Positions 17,677 to 26,047 of a stretch of 64,000 nt of DNA are shown here, piece after piece. Under the pieces are notes generated by a model. It was not told the origin of the DNA, did no database searches, and saw only the letters and a list, made by a program, of their open reading frames with translations. The stretch covers positions 558,001 through 622,000 of the forward strand of contig NZ_JBJXCY010000002.1 in NCBI RefSeq assembly GCF_046159835.1, read 5' to 3'. Positions within the stretch are counted from its first letter, which is position 1. Every line of letters begins with the position of its first letter. The stretch comes from JACKJK01 sp046159835 (GTDB lineage: Bacteria; Pseudomonadota; Alphaproteobacteria; Rhizobiales; Tepidamorphaceae). The translations under genes were made by a program, and so were the position numbers.

Positions 17677-18282
17677 CTATTGCGTCGCGCGAACCGCCTC
17701 GATCAGTGCCGCGAAGCGGTCGGCGGCAACGTCCAGGTCCGCGGAGTTTTCGATCCGGTACACCCGTTCCTCGCCAATGCCGAGCGGCACGTCCCGCTTC
17801 AGCCTGCGCGAAACGTCCTCCGCGCTCTCGCGACCGCGCGCCGCCAGCCGGCCTGCCAGTACCGACGCGTCGCACGTCACGTTGACAGCGATCAGCCGGG
17901 GAAAGCGGTCCAGCGCGTCGGCCAGCACGCTGCGCGAGAGATTGGCGACAACGATCAGGCCATCCTCAACCCACGTCCGCGTCTCTGCCGGAATGCCGTA
18001 GGCAAGATCATGCGCCCGCCACCACAGGACGAGCGCACCGCTCGCCTGCGCGGCGTCGAACGCCTCCGCCGATACCGGCTGATGGTCCTCGCCTCCAGCA
18101 CCTGCCGGGCGGGTAATGAGGCGGCGCACGAACCGCACGTCCGACACATCGCGCGTGGCGCGAACCTTGTCGAGGATCGAGTCCTTGCCCGCACCGCTTG
18201 GGCCGACGACTGCAATGAACGCGCCGCGGCCAGGCGGCAGACATGCTGCAACCGACGTTGCGTCTGGTCTGTCGGCGTCCAT
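17677..18282 (-). CDS. phnN: Ribose 1,5-bisphosphate phosphokinase
   Basis: Converts ribose 1,5-bisphosphate to PRPP with ATP, the last step of the C-P lyase pathway. 201 residues. The Walker A motif is VVGPSGAGKDSILD, with a guanylate-kinase-like fold and RLITRPAGAGGEDH. Start ATG at 18282, overlapping the phnM stop by one base (TGATG); the nine extra codons of the longer reading lie inside phnM. It is the last gene of the phosphonate run. Confidence 0.9.
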   Translation of the reverse strand: MDADRPDATSVAACLPPGRGAFIAVVGPSGAGKDSILDKVRATRDVSDVRFVRRLITRPAGAGGEDHQPVSAEAFDAAQASGALVLWWRAHDLAYGIPAETRTWVEDGLIVVANLSRSVLADALDRFPRLIAVNVTCDASVLAGRLAARGRESAEDVSRRLKRDVPLGIGEERVYRIENSADLDVAADRFAALIEAVRATQ

Positions 18283-19424
18283 CAGGCGACGCGTTCGCCG
18301 CGACGCCACACGGCCCGCACGACAGGCACCTCGCCGGACATGGAGACGCGCACGAGATCGCCGCGCTTGCCCGGCGCGATCTCGCCGCGATCGTCCAGCC
18401 CGACAGAGTTGGCCGGGTTGCGGGTGACAAGCGAAATCGCCCTGGGCAGATCGAAGTTCTCGCTGCGCTGGGGCAGCAGCATGGCCGAGTGCAGCAACGA
18501 GAACGGTATGTAGTCCGACGACAGGATGTCGAGGCGGCCGGCATCCGCCAGTTCGCCTGCCGATACGTTGCCGGAATGCGACCCGCCGCGCACGAGGTTT
18601 GGCGCACCCATCAGGATTGCCAGACCATGCATCTGGGCTGCGGCTGCGGCCTCTTGCGTCGTCGGAAATTCGGCGATGCAGACGCCGTCCTGCGCGGCCT
18701 CCGCCACGTGGTCGGAGGTGGCATCGTCGTGGCTCGCCATGGCGATGTTGGCCGCCTTGCAGCGGTCGATCACGGCGCGGCGATTGTCATTGGCGTAGAG
18801 GTTGAAGGCCTCCAGCCGGCTTTCGATGTAGCGGTCCATTTCCGCATCCGACATGCCCGACTTGCCCTGGTAGTACTCGCGGTACTTCTCAAGGCTCGCG
18901 AACTGGCGCTGGCCCGGCGTGTGGTCCATCACCGAGGCCAGCAGTACGTCCTCGCGCGCCGAGAGCTGGTCGAGTTCATCCGCCACCCCTTGCGCGGAAA
19001 TCTCGCAGCGCAGGTGGATGAAATGCTCCGCGCGCAAGCGGCCCTCGGCGCGCGCCCTCGCGATGGCATCCGCCAATTCGCGGATATGGGCGGCGTCGAA
19101 ATGCGCATCCACGTCCATGCCCACGCGCAGCGCGTCGAGAACCGTCGTGATGCCCGAGGCAGCGATCTGGGCATCGTGCGCCTGCACGGCGGCAATCGGG
19201 TTCCAGCGGACCGCCGGGCGCGGCGCATAGTGGCTTTCAAGATGATCGGTGTGCAGCTCGACAAGGCCGGGGATCAGGTAATCGCCTTCAAGGTCGATGC
19301 CGTGGCGCGTCGTACCGTCGTCAATCGACTCGATGAGACCGTCTTCCACATTGACGCTGCCTTGGATGACCTGGTCGGCCAACACGATCTTTGCATTGCT
19401 GAAAACGGTCTGCGGGGCGCTCAC
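18282..19424 (-). CDS. phnM: Alpha-D-ribose 1-methylphosphonate 5-triphosphate diphosphatase
   Basis: Amidohydrolase-fold enzyme that removes pyrophosphate from the ribosyl-phosphonate triphosphate made by PhnGHIL. 380 residues. Metal site segments are VELHTDHLESHYAPRPAVRW, MASHDDATSDHV and the Asp-containing RLDILSSDYIPFSLL. Start ATG at 19424, 39 bp after the DUF1045 gene. It overlaps phnN. Confidence 0.93.
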   Translation of the reverse strand: MSAPQTVFSNAKIVLADQVIQGSVNVEDGLIESIDDGTTRHGIDLEGDYLIPGLVELHTDHLESHYAPRPAVRWNPIAAVQAHDAQIAASGITTVLDALRVGMDVDAHFDAAHIRELADAIARARAEGRLRAEHFIHLRCEISAQGVADELDQLSAREDVLLASVMDHTPGQRQFASLEKYREYYQGKSGMSDAEMDRYIESRLEAFNLYANDNRRAVIDRCKAANIAMASHDDATSDHVAEAAQDGVCIAEFPTTQEAAAAAQMHGLAILMGAPNLVRGGSHSGNVSAGELADAGRLDILSSDYIPFSLLHSAMLLPQRSENFDLPRAISLVTRNPANSVGLDDRGEIAPGKRGDLVRVSMSGEVPVVRAVWRRGERVA

Positions 19425-19463
19425 GGCACCACCTCCATCTTTGAGGGAATTCTCAGGTCGTCC

Positions 19464-20153
19464 TTACTGCCCGCCGATTGTCACAGCGGTATGAATCCGC
19501 ATCGGTTTGCCGGGCGCGTCCTCGATGAAAAGCACGATCCGGTCCAGCGGCATCGGCTGGGCAAGCGTCTCGGCAAAGTACCGGGCAGCATGGGCTTCGA
19601 CACTGCTGGCCAGTCCATCGGCCAGCCGCCCGCTCAACGTCATATGGAAGCGAAAGTGGTCGAGAACATGGGCGTAGCCCCAGCGCCGCAACAAGGCGAG
19701 GCGTTCATCGTCAAGCGCCGAGCCACGGCGGTCGAAATCGGCTTCGCTCAACGGGGCGCGGAAGCTATCGAAATGGCGCAGCGCGGCTTCGGCCAGTGCG
19801 CTGCAAGCCTGCGCGCCCTGCTCGTCTGCCGGCGTCAGCGCCACGAAGCCGGAGAGGCGGCTGACATGCAGTCTCACCTCACGCGCGGAATGCGTTTCGG
19901 CAAAGGCCAGCATCGATGACTTGATATCGCCGACGTCGACACCGTCGGCCAGGTGAAACGGCGCGACGAGCGTTGCATGGAACCCGTAGCGCGACGGCGC
20001 GGCGACAAGCGCCTCGGCCTCCGTCTCCGCCATGATGGAGGCCGGCTCCGGCTGGAACGCCTCGCCTGTCGCCGCATCGCGGCCAAGCCAGTTGCAGCCC
20101 GCGCGCCACAGGGCCGTGCGCGGGTCCGGCGCAAAATAGACGGCAAATCGCAT
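19464..20153 (-). CDS. DUF1045 phosphonate-operon protein, 2H phosphoesterase-like
   Basis: 229 residues. Two H-x-T motifs, HAT (59-61) and HMT (170-172), spaced as in 2H phosphoesterases that cut 2',3'- or 1,2-cyclic phosphates. The family (Phn operon protein, TIGR03223 type) is found only in C-P lyase loci. No phnP, the cyclic ribose phosphate phosphodiesterase, is present in this window. I infer, without proof, that this protein could do the PhnP step. It sits between phnE and phnM. Confidence 0.85.
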   Translation of the reverse strand: MRFAVYFAPDPRTALWRAGCNWLGRDAATGEAFQPEPASIMAETEAEALVAAPSRYGFHATLVAPFHLADGVDVGDIKSSMLAFAETHSAREVRLHVSRLSGFVALTPADEQGAQACSALAEAALRHFDSFRAPLSEADFDRRGSALDDERLALLRRWGYAHVLDHFRFHMTLSGRLADGLASSVEAHAARYFAETLAQPMPLDRIVLFIEDAPGKPMRIHTAVTIGGQ

Positions 20154-20167
20154 GGGGTGAACGTGGG

Positions 20168-20980
20168 TCAGATCGTCATCCGGCGCAACTGCTGCGACAG
20201 CAGGTCGGTGAGCGTCACCGTAACAACGACAATGATGATGATGGCCGCCGTCTCCGCGTAGTAGAAGCCGCGGATCGATTCAAACAGGTTCTGGCCAATG
20301 CCTCCGGCCCCGACGAGACCCAGAACGGTGGCCGAGCGCACGTTCGATTCAAAGCGGTAAAGAGAGAAGGAAATCCACAAGGGGAACACCTGCGGAATGA
20401 CCCCGTAGATGACTTCCTGCAACTTGCTCGCGCCTGTGGCGCGGATTCCCTCGACGGGGCGGTGGTCAATGGCCTCGACGGCCTCGGAGAACAGCTTGGC
20501 AAGAATGCCGGTTGTGTGGACGAACAGCGCCATCACGCCGGCGAAGGGGCCAAGGCCCACCGCGACCACGAACAGGACCGCGAAGACGAGTTCGTTGATG
20601 GCGCGGAACGCATCCATTAATCGTCGCACCGGCTGGCAGATCCACCACGGCACGATGTTGGACGATGACAGGATGCCGAACGGAATGCTCAGCAGCACGG
20701 CAAGTCCCGTCCCCCACAGCGCGATCTGCACGGTCAGGACCATCTCTTCCAGGTAATAGCGCCAGTCGCGGAAGTTCGGCTCCATGAAGCCCTTGGCGTA
20801 CTGGGCCATGTTGCCGGCATCGATGAACAGGTAGACCCAGCGGTTGATCTCGGCCGGATAGTAGGCCCATCCCAGCAAACCGATCATCACGATCCAGCCG
20901 GCGTAGGTCGTCAGCGTGTGCTTGAGCGACTTCTGCGGAATTGTGATCGGCTCGCTGGCCGTGGCACCGTTGATGGACAT
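20168..20980 (-). CDS. phnE: Phosphonate ABC transporter permease
   Basis: Inner-membrane permease of the PhnCDE importer, 270 residues, about six helices. The EAA-loop region reads ATGASKLQEVIYGVIPQVFP, which contacts PhnC. Start MSINGATAS at 20980. The longer reading from 21013 is non-conserved. Only one permease gene is present, so it presumably forms a homodimer. Confidence 0.92.
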   Translation of the reverse strand: MSINGATASEPITIPQKSLKHTLTTYAGWIVMIGLLGWAYYPAEINRWVYLFIDAGNMAQYAKGFMEPNFRDWRYYLEEMVLTVQIALWGTGLAVLLSIPFGILSSSNIVPWWICQPVRRLMDAFRAINELVFAVLFVVAVGLGPFAGVMALFVHTTGILAKLFSEAVEAIDHRPVEGIRATGASKLQEVIYGVIPQVFPLWISFSLYRFESNVRSATVLGLVGAGGIGQNLFESIRGFYYAETAAIIIIVVVTVTLTDLLSQQLRRMTI

Positions 20981-21074
20981 TGCCGGGTTCCTGAAACAGC
21001 GGATCAGTTGCAAAAAATCCGGTGCCGGCAGAGGGACGCCGGCACCGGCTCAAGCATTCGCTCGGGGAAGCGAA

Positions 21075-22073
21075 TTACGATTGCGGCACGCGGGCCATCA
21101 GGTCTTCGTACTTGGCCTTTTCGGCTTCAAGCTCGGCGACCTTGGCCTTCTTCTCGTCCTCGGACAGGGTCTCGTCGCCCTGGATCTTGAAGATGTCCTT
21201 GGAGATGGCGAGCACGCGGATCGGGTAGAGCTGCGCGTCGGAGGACGGCTTGAACGGCGCCCAGGCCAGACCGGAGAGAATCTCGCGCTCCTTGGCAACT
21301 TCTTCCGGGGTGCCGAGGCGGCCATAGCTCATGAAGAACGTGTAGAGCTTGTCCTTCGTCTCCTGGTCCAGTTCCTTCTTCCAAACGATCGGGTCGGACG
21401 GGATCAGCGGAGACTTCCACACGACCTTGATGTTGGCGAAGGCATCCGGGTTGTTCTGCTCGATGCGCGCCATGTTCTCGGTGTTGTTGGTGGCGACATC
21501 GACCTGCTTGTTGGCAACGGCCAGCGCGTTGGTCTCGTGGTTAGCGTTGCGCACGGTCTTGAAGCAGGTCTTCGGGTCGACGCCGTTCTTGGCGAAGACG
21601 AAGGTCGTGGGCACGAGGAAGCCCGAGGTCGAGTTCGGGTCACCGATGCCGAAGTTCAGCGAGCCGTCGCACTTCAGCACGTCGTCGAGATTGCTGATCG
21701 CGGAGTCCTTGTGGGCCAGCAGCAGCGACCAGTAGCCGGGGTTGCCCTCGACATCGACGGTCTGGGCGAAGACTTCACCGCCCGAACGGTCAACGGCTTC
21801 CATGGCGGACTTGTTGCCGAACCAGGCGACCTGCACCTTGTCGAACTTCATTCCCTCGATGACGCCGGCATAATCGGAGGCGAAGAAGGCGTTGACCTTG
21901 ATGCCGGTCTCTTCCTGCATGGCGTCCAGGAAGGGCAGCCACTGGGTCTTCAGGTTCTGCTGGGACTCGGTGGAGATGATGCCGAAATTGATCTCGTCCA
22001 TCGCGGCATGGGCGTGGCCCGTGATGCCCACTGCCAGCGCGGCAGCGGCGAGCGTCTTGGTGAAAGCGTTCAT
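21075..22073 (-). CDS. phnD: Phosphonate ABC transporter substrate-binding protein
   Basis: Periplasmic binding protein, 332 residues, with a Sec signal peptide ending AHAA near residue 24. Mature start MDEINFGIISTESQQNLKT is typical of PhnD; SDYAGVIEGMKF and DPNSTSGFLVPT line the phosphonate pocket. It lies between phnC and phnE with a 94-bp gap before phnE. Confidence 0.93.
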   Translation of the reverse strand: MNAFTKTLAAAALAVGITGHAHAAMDEINFGIISTESQQNLKTQWLPFLDAMQEETGIKVNAFFASDYAGVIEGMKFDKVQVAWFGNKSAMEAVDRSGGEVFAQTVDVEGNPGYWSLLLAHKDSAISNLDDVLKCDGSLNFGIGDPNSTSGFLVPTTFVFAKNGVDPKTCFKTVRNANHETNALAVANKQVDVATNNTENMARIEQNNPDAFANIKVVWKSPLIPSDPIVWKKELDQETKDKLYTFFMSYGRLGTPEEVAKEREILSGLAWAPFKPSSDAQLYPIRVLAISKDIFKIQGDETLSEDEKKAKVAELEAEKAKYEDLMARVPQS

Positions 22074-22138
22074 TGGAAACTCCCTGTTGAACGGGTTCTG
22101 GACTTGCGTTCGACTTTGGTCCGGCCGGCGCGTCTGGC

Positions 22139-22984
22139 TCAGGCGCCGGCAAGCGCGGGCTGGCGAATCTCGACCGGCTGTCGTGCCGGGGCCGGCTTGC
22201 GCAGCGGCGCATCCGGCAGCACGAGCTCCTCGCTCGCGTCGCCATAGATCGTCTTGAGAAAGTCGTGGGTGAGCGCGTCGCTTGGCCCGTCATAGGCGAC
22301 CTTGCCGTCGGCGAGCGCGATGGTGCGCGGGCAGTAGAGCCGCGCGTACTCCACCTGATGAAGACACACCACGACGGTGATGTTGTCCTGCGCGTTGATC
22401 TCGAACAGCGTCTCCATCACGCGCTTGGCCGAGGCCGGGTCCAGCGAGGCGATGGGTTCATCGGCAAGGATCACCCGGGCACGCTGCACCAGTGCCCGCG
22501 CGATGGCCGCGCGCTGCTGCTGGCCACCCGAAAGCGTCGAGGCGCGCTGCAGCGCCATGTCCGAAATGCCGACGCGCTTGAGGGCGCGCATGGCGTCCAG
22601 CTTGTGCTCGCGGGTGAAGAGACCCAGATTGCCTCGCCAGCCGGGCATCCGCGCCAGGAAGCCGACCAGCACGTTCGAGATCAGCGACAGCCGGTTGACC
22701 AGGTTGAACTGCTGGAAGATGACGCCGATCTCGCGGCGCAGGGACTGCGCGTTGCCGCTCAGCCGGCCGTTCTCCTGCATCACCTTGCCGTCGACCTTCA
22801 CGCAGCATGCGGTGTTGTCGGAATTGACCAGTCCGGCCACGTGCCGCAGCAGGGTCGACTTGCCGGACCCCGATGCGCCGATGAGGGCGACCATCTCGCC
22901 CTCCACGATGTTGAGTGAAACACCGTCGAGCGCCTTTCGCGCGCCGAACGTCTTGGTAAGAGCTTCGACCGAAATCGCAGACAT
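22139..22984 (-). CDS. phnC: Phosphonate ABC transporter ATP-binding protein
   Basis: 281 residues. Walker A GASGSGKSTLLRH, the ABC signature LSGGQQQRAA and Walker B VILADEPIASLDP are intact. A ~30-residue C-terminal tail extends past the usual end. It is the first gene of phnCDE and is preceded by a putative Pho box, so this half of the locus may have its own phosphate-controlled promoter. Confidence 0.93.
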   Translation of the reverse strand: MSAISVEALTKTFGARKALDGVSLNIVEGEMVALIGASGSGKSTLLRHVAGLVNSDNTACCVKVDGKVMQENGRLSGNAQSLRREIGVIFQQFNLVNRLSLISNVLVGFLARMPGWRGNLGLFTREHKLDAMRALKRVGISDMALQRASTLSGGQQQRAAIARALVQRARVILADEPIASLDPASAKRVMETLFEINAQDNITVVVCLHQVEYARLYCPRTIALADGKVAYDGPSDALTHDFLKTIYGDASEELVLPDAPLRKPAPARQPVEIRQPALAGA

Positions 22985-23049
22985 GCCGCCTGTCCTGTCT
23001 GTTGTGATGACTTAACGGCTATCGCGGTGTCGTGACGGCTCCTTTGCAT

Positions 23050-23073
23050 TTGCATGACGCTTTCATGAAATGT
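23050..23073 (-). promoter_or_regulatory. Putative Pho box upstream of phnC
   Basis: On the minus strand, TTTCATGAAAG (23071-23061 region) is followed immediately by CGTCATGCAAA. This gives two TCATGxAA units 11 bp apart, the spacing of PhoB half-sites. It lies ~75 bp upstream of phnC, as expected for a PhoB-activated phnCDE promoter. Confidence 0.5.
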
Positions 23074-23085
23074 ACAGCTTGTGCC

Positions 23086-23700
23086 TTACCCATTGTATTT
23101 GCTGACGAATTCTTCCGCGGACAGCTGTCGGAAATCGTCAAGCGCATGTCGCAATGCGTCATGGTCCCAGTCCCACCATGACAAAGCGTTCATGGACTCG
23201 CAGACCTGCTGCGAAAAGCGCTGGCGGATGGGTCTGGCGGGCACGCCCGCGACAACCGCAAAGGGCTCCACGTCGCGCGTCACAACGGCCCCGGACCCGA
23301 TGGCCGCACCGTTGCCCACGGTCACACCCGGCAGTATCGTCGCCCCGTGGCCGATCCACACGTCATGGCCAATCGTGACCTTGTGCGCGCGCCGCCAGGC
23401 GAAGAAATCCTGCTCGTGATCGGCATCCGGCCAGTAGTCGGTCGCCCGGTAGGTGAAGTGATGCTGGGTCGCACGCCACGTCGGGTGGTTGGTCGCGTTG
23501 ATGCGTACGTGCGCGGCGATGTTGGCGAACTTGCCGACCTCCACGCACCACAGCATCGAGTATTCCATCACGTAGGAATAATCGCCGAGCGTGCATTCCT
23601 CGACCTTGGCGCGCTCGGCAACCTCGGTGTAGCGGCCAAGAGTGCTGTCGCGCACCAGCGCATCGGGATGCACCAGTGGATCGAGCGAAAGCGCCGGCAT
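23086..23700 (-). CDS. Hexapeptide-repeat transferase of phosphonate operons
   Basis: 204 residues, left-handed beta-helix acyltransferase family (TIGR03308-like, phosphonate metabolism). Hexapeptide turns are seen at VTIGHDVWIGHGATILPGV and NGAAIGSGAVVTRDV, with an acetyl-CoA-type VAGVPARPI at the end. Its substrate is unknown; acetylation of an aminophosphonate or intermediate is possible. It follows phnL by 3 bp, so it belongs to the phnGHIJKL transcript. Confidence 0.82.
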   Translation of the reverse strand: MPALSLDPLVHPDALVRDSTLGRYTEVAERAKVEECTLGDYSYVMEYSMLWCVEVGKFANIAAHVRINATNHPTWRATQHHFTYRATDYWPDADHEQDFFAWRRAHKVTIGHDVWIGHGATILPGVTVGNGAAIGSGAVVTRDVEPFAVVAGVPARPIRQRFSQQVCESMNALSWWDWDHDALRHALDDFRQLSAEEFVSKYNG

Positions 23701-23703
23701 GCG

Positions 23704-24405
23704 TCAGGCCGCCTGCGGGGTGAACGCCGTCACGTCCACGACGCGGTCGGCGATGAGATCGCGAACCTCCTCGTCGTGGAAGATCGCGACGATGCCGACG
23801 CCGTCGCGCTTCTTGTCCTCGATCATCTCGATCACGACGCGCCGGTTGGCGGCATCGAGCGAGGCGGTCGGTTCATCGAGAAGCAGCAGGCCATAACGGG
23901 CGAGAAAACCGCGCGCGATATTCACGCGCTGCTGCTCGCCGCCGGAAAAGGTCGCGGGCGGCAGGCCCCACAGCCGTACGGGCAGGTTCAGCCGGGCGAG
24001 CAATTCTCGCGCAGCGTCAGTCGCCTCATCCGCATCGCGACCCTGCGCGATGGCCGGTTCCGCCACAATGTCCACGGCGCTGACGCGCGGAATGACGCTG
24101 AGGAACTGGCTGACATAACCGATGGTTTCGCGCCGCAGGGCGATGATCGTGCGCGGGTCCGCCGTCACGATATCGGTCACCCTGTCTTCGCCGCGAACGA
24201 GGATGCTGCCGCCGTCCACCCGGTAGTTCGCGTAGATCATCCGCAGCAGCGAGCTCTTGCCCGCGCCCGAGGGACCGGCAAGCGCCACGCATTCACCCGG
24301 CATGACGGCGAGCGAAGCATGGCTCATCACCGGTATGCGGGTGCTGCCCTGCAGGTGCAGCGTGAATGTCTTGGAGAGATCGCGGATCAGCAGTTGTTCG
24401 CGCAT
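23704..24405 (-). CDS. phnL: C-P lyase system ABC-type protein PhnL
   Basis: ABC-family ATPase, 233 residues, required with PhnGHI for methylphosphonate ribosylation. It has no membrane partner. Walker A GPSGAGKSSLLRM, signature FSGGEQQRVNIARG, Walker B LLLLDEPTASLD. It sits 3 bp after phnK and 3 bp before the hexapeptide transferase. Confidence 0.94.
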   Translation of the reverse strand: MREQLLIRDLSKTFTLHLQGSTRIPVMSHASLAVMPGECVALAGPSGAGKSSLLRMIYANYRVDGGSILVRGEDRVTDIVTADPRTIIALRRETIGYVSQFLSVIPRVSAVDIVAEPAIAQGRDADEATDAARELLARLNLPVRLWGLPPATFSGGEQQRVNIARGFLARYGLLLLDEPTASLDAANRRVVIEMIEDKKRDGVGIVAIFHDEEVRDLIADRVVDVTAFTPQAA

Positions 24406-24408
24406 GGG

Positions 24409-25200
24409 TCACACCTGGAGGATCGAGGAGACGAGAAGCTGCGAATAGGCGGCCTGCGGGTCGTCGAGCACCTGGTCGGTTAACCCCTCCTCGACCACGC
24501 TGCCGGACTTCATCACCAGCACCCGGTGGGAGAGAAGCCGAGCAACCGCGAGGTCGTGCGTGACGATGATGACGGCGATGTTGAGCCGGGAAACCAGCCC
24601 GCGCAGCAGGTCCAGCAGTCGCGCCTGAACCGACACGTCCAACCCCCCGGTCGGCTCATCCATGAAGACGAGACGCGGCCCGGTGACGAGGTTGCGCGCG
24701 ATCTGAAGCCGCTGGCGCATGCCGCCGGAAAAGTCGCGCGGCATGTCGTCGACACGGTCGCCGGGAATTTCCACGCGCCCCATCCAGTCCAGCGCATTGG
24801 CGCGAATGTCGCCGTAGTGGCGCGCGCCGACCGCCATCAGCCGCTCGCCGACATTGGCGCCCGCCGTCACGTTCATGCGCAGTCCGTCCGCCGGGTTCTG
24901 TCGCACGAAGCCCCAGTCGGTGCGCATCAGCAGGCGGCGCTCGGCTTCCGACAGCGCGTTGACGTCGCGCATCCGTCCGTCCCGCATGAGGTATTCGACG
25001 CAGCCGGTCGTCGGCTTGAGGTCGCCCCACAGCGAGGAGAGAAGCGTCGTCTTGCCGGACCCGGATTCGCCCACGATGGCCAGCACTTCGCCGGGCCACA
25101 GCTCGAACGACACGTCCCGGCAGCCGACGCGGTTGCCGTAGAACTTTGTCAGCCGGCTGACACGCAGCAGCGGCTTGTCCTGTTGGAAATCGTCATCCAT
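24409..25200 (-). CDS. phnK: C-P lyase system ABC-type protein PhnK
   Basis: 263 residues. ABC ATPase that docks on the PhnGHIJ core. Walker A GESGSGKTTLLSSL, signature FSGGMRQRLQIARN, Walker B VFMDEPTGGLD. Start MDDDFQQDKP at 25200; longer upstream reading lies within phnJ. It overlaps the phnJ 3' end by 8 bp. Confidence 0.94.
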   Translation of the reverse strand: MDDDFQQDKPLLRVSRLTKFYGNRVGCRDVSFELWPGEVLAIVGESGSGKTTLLSSLWGDLKPTTGCVEYLMRDGRMRDVNALSEAERRLLMRTDWGFVRQNPADGLRMNVTAGANVGERLMAVGARHYGDIRANALDWMGRVEIPGDRVDDMPRDFSGGMRQRLQIARNLVTGPRLVFMDEPTGGLDVSVQARLLDLLRGLVSRLNIAVIIVTHDLAVARLLSHRVLVMKSGSVVEEGLTDQVLDDPQAAYSQLLVSSILQV

Positions 25201-26047
25201 GGCTTGCCTCCGGCGCCGCGTCCCGGCGCTCCTCGCAATAGTCGGTGTCGGAACACACGAACATCCGCCCGCCCCGGTCATCGAGAACGATCTCGTCGAG
25301 GTAACTGTGTTCTGCCCCGCAAAGCTCGCAGGGCTTGTCCCAGCCCTGCACGGTGAAGGGGTGGTCCTCGAAGTCGAGGCTGACGACCTGCGTGTGCGGT
25401 GGGATCGCGTAGATTCGTTTTTCGCGGCCCGCGCCGAAAAGCTGCAGCGCGTCCATCTGGTGCATTTTCGGGTTATCGAATTTCGGCGTCGGCGACGGGT
25501 CCATCACGTAGCGTCCATCGACATTCACCGGGTAGGCATAGGTCGTCGCGATGTGCCCGTGCCGGGTGATGTCCTCGTAGAGCTTCACGTGCATCAGCCC
25601 GTACTCGCTGAGCGCGTGCATCTTGCGCGTCTCGGTTTCGCGCGGCTCGAGGAACCGCAGCGGCTCGGGGATCGGCACCTGGTAGACGAGGATTTGCTTC
25701 TCGGTGAGCGGCGCTTCGGGGATGCGGTGCCGCGTCTGAATGATCGTCGCGTCCGCCGTTTTCGTGGTCGTCGCAACGCCGGCGGTCTTCTCGAAGAAGC
25801 CACGAATGGCGACCGCGTTCGTCGTGTCGTCGCTGCCCTGGTCGATGACCTTGAGCACGTCGTCGGCCCCCAGGATCGACGCGGTCACCTGCACGCCGCC
25901 CGTTCCCCAGCCGTATGGCATCGGCATTTCGCGGCTGGCGAACGGCACTTGATAACCGGGGATGGCGATGCCCTTCAGGATCGCGCGGCGGATCATCCGC
26001 TTCGTCTGCTCGTCGAGATAGGCGAAGTTGTAGTGCTGGAGGGTCAT
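25193..26047 (-). CDS. phnJ: Carbon-phosphorus lyase catalytic subunit
   Basis: Radical SAM enzyme that breaks the C-P bond of ribosyl phosphonate. 284 residues. The Cys pattern is C240-x2-C243-x21-C265-x5-C271, identical in spacing to the E. coli enzyme (241/244/266/272), and the catalytic Gly lies in IPGYQVPFASREMP (G31). All key residues are present, so it should be active. Start MTLQHYNFAYL, with an ATGA overlap with the phnI stop. Confidence 0.96.
   Translation of the reverse strand: MTLQHYNFAYLDEQTKRMIRRAILKGIAIPGYQVPFASREMPMPYGWGTGGVQVTASILGADDVLKVIDQGSDDTTNAVAIRGFFEKTAGVATTTKTADATIIQTRHRIPEAPLTEKQILVYQVPIPEPLRFLEPRETETRKMHALSEYGLMHVKLYEDITRHGHIATTYAYPVNVDGRYVMDPSPTPKFDNPKMHQMDALQLFGAGREKRIYAIPPHTQVVSLDFEDHPFTVQGWDKPCELCGAEHSYLDEIVLDDRGGRMFVCSDTDYCEERRDAAPEASHG

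Noticed and set aside
16118..17875. 585-codon minus-strand frame opposite pntB and phnN
   Set aside because: Shadow of pntB; no conserved motifs, and it crosses the terminator between pntB and phnN.
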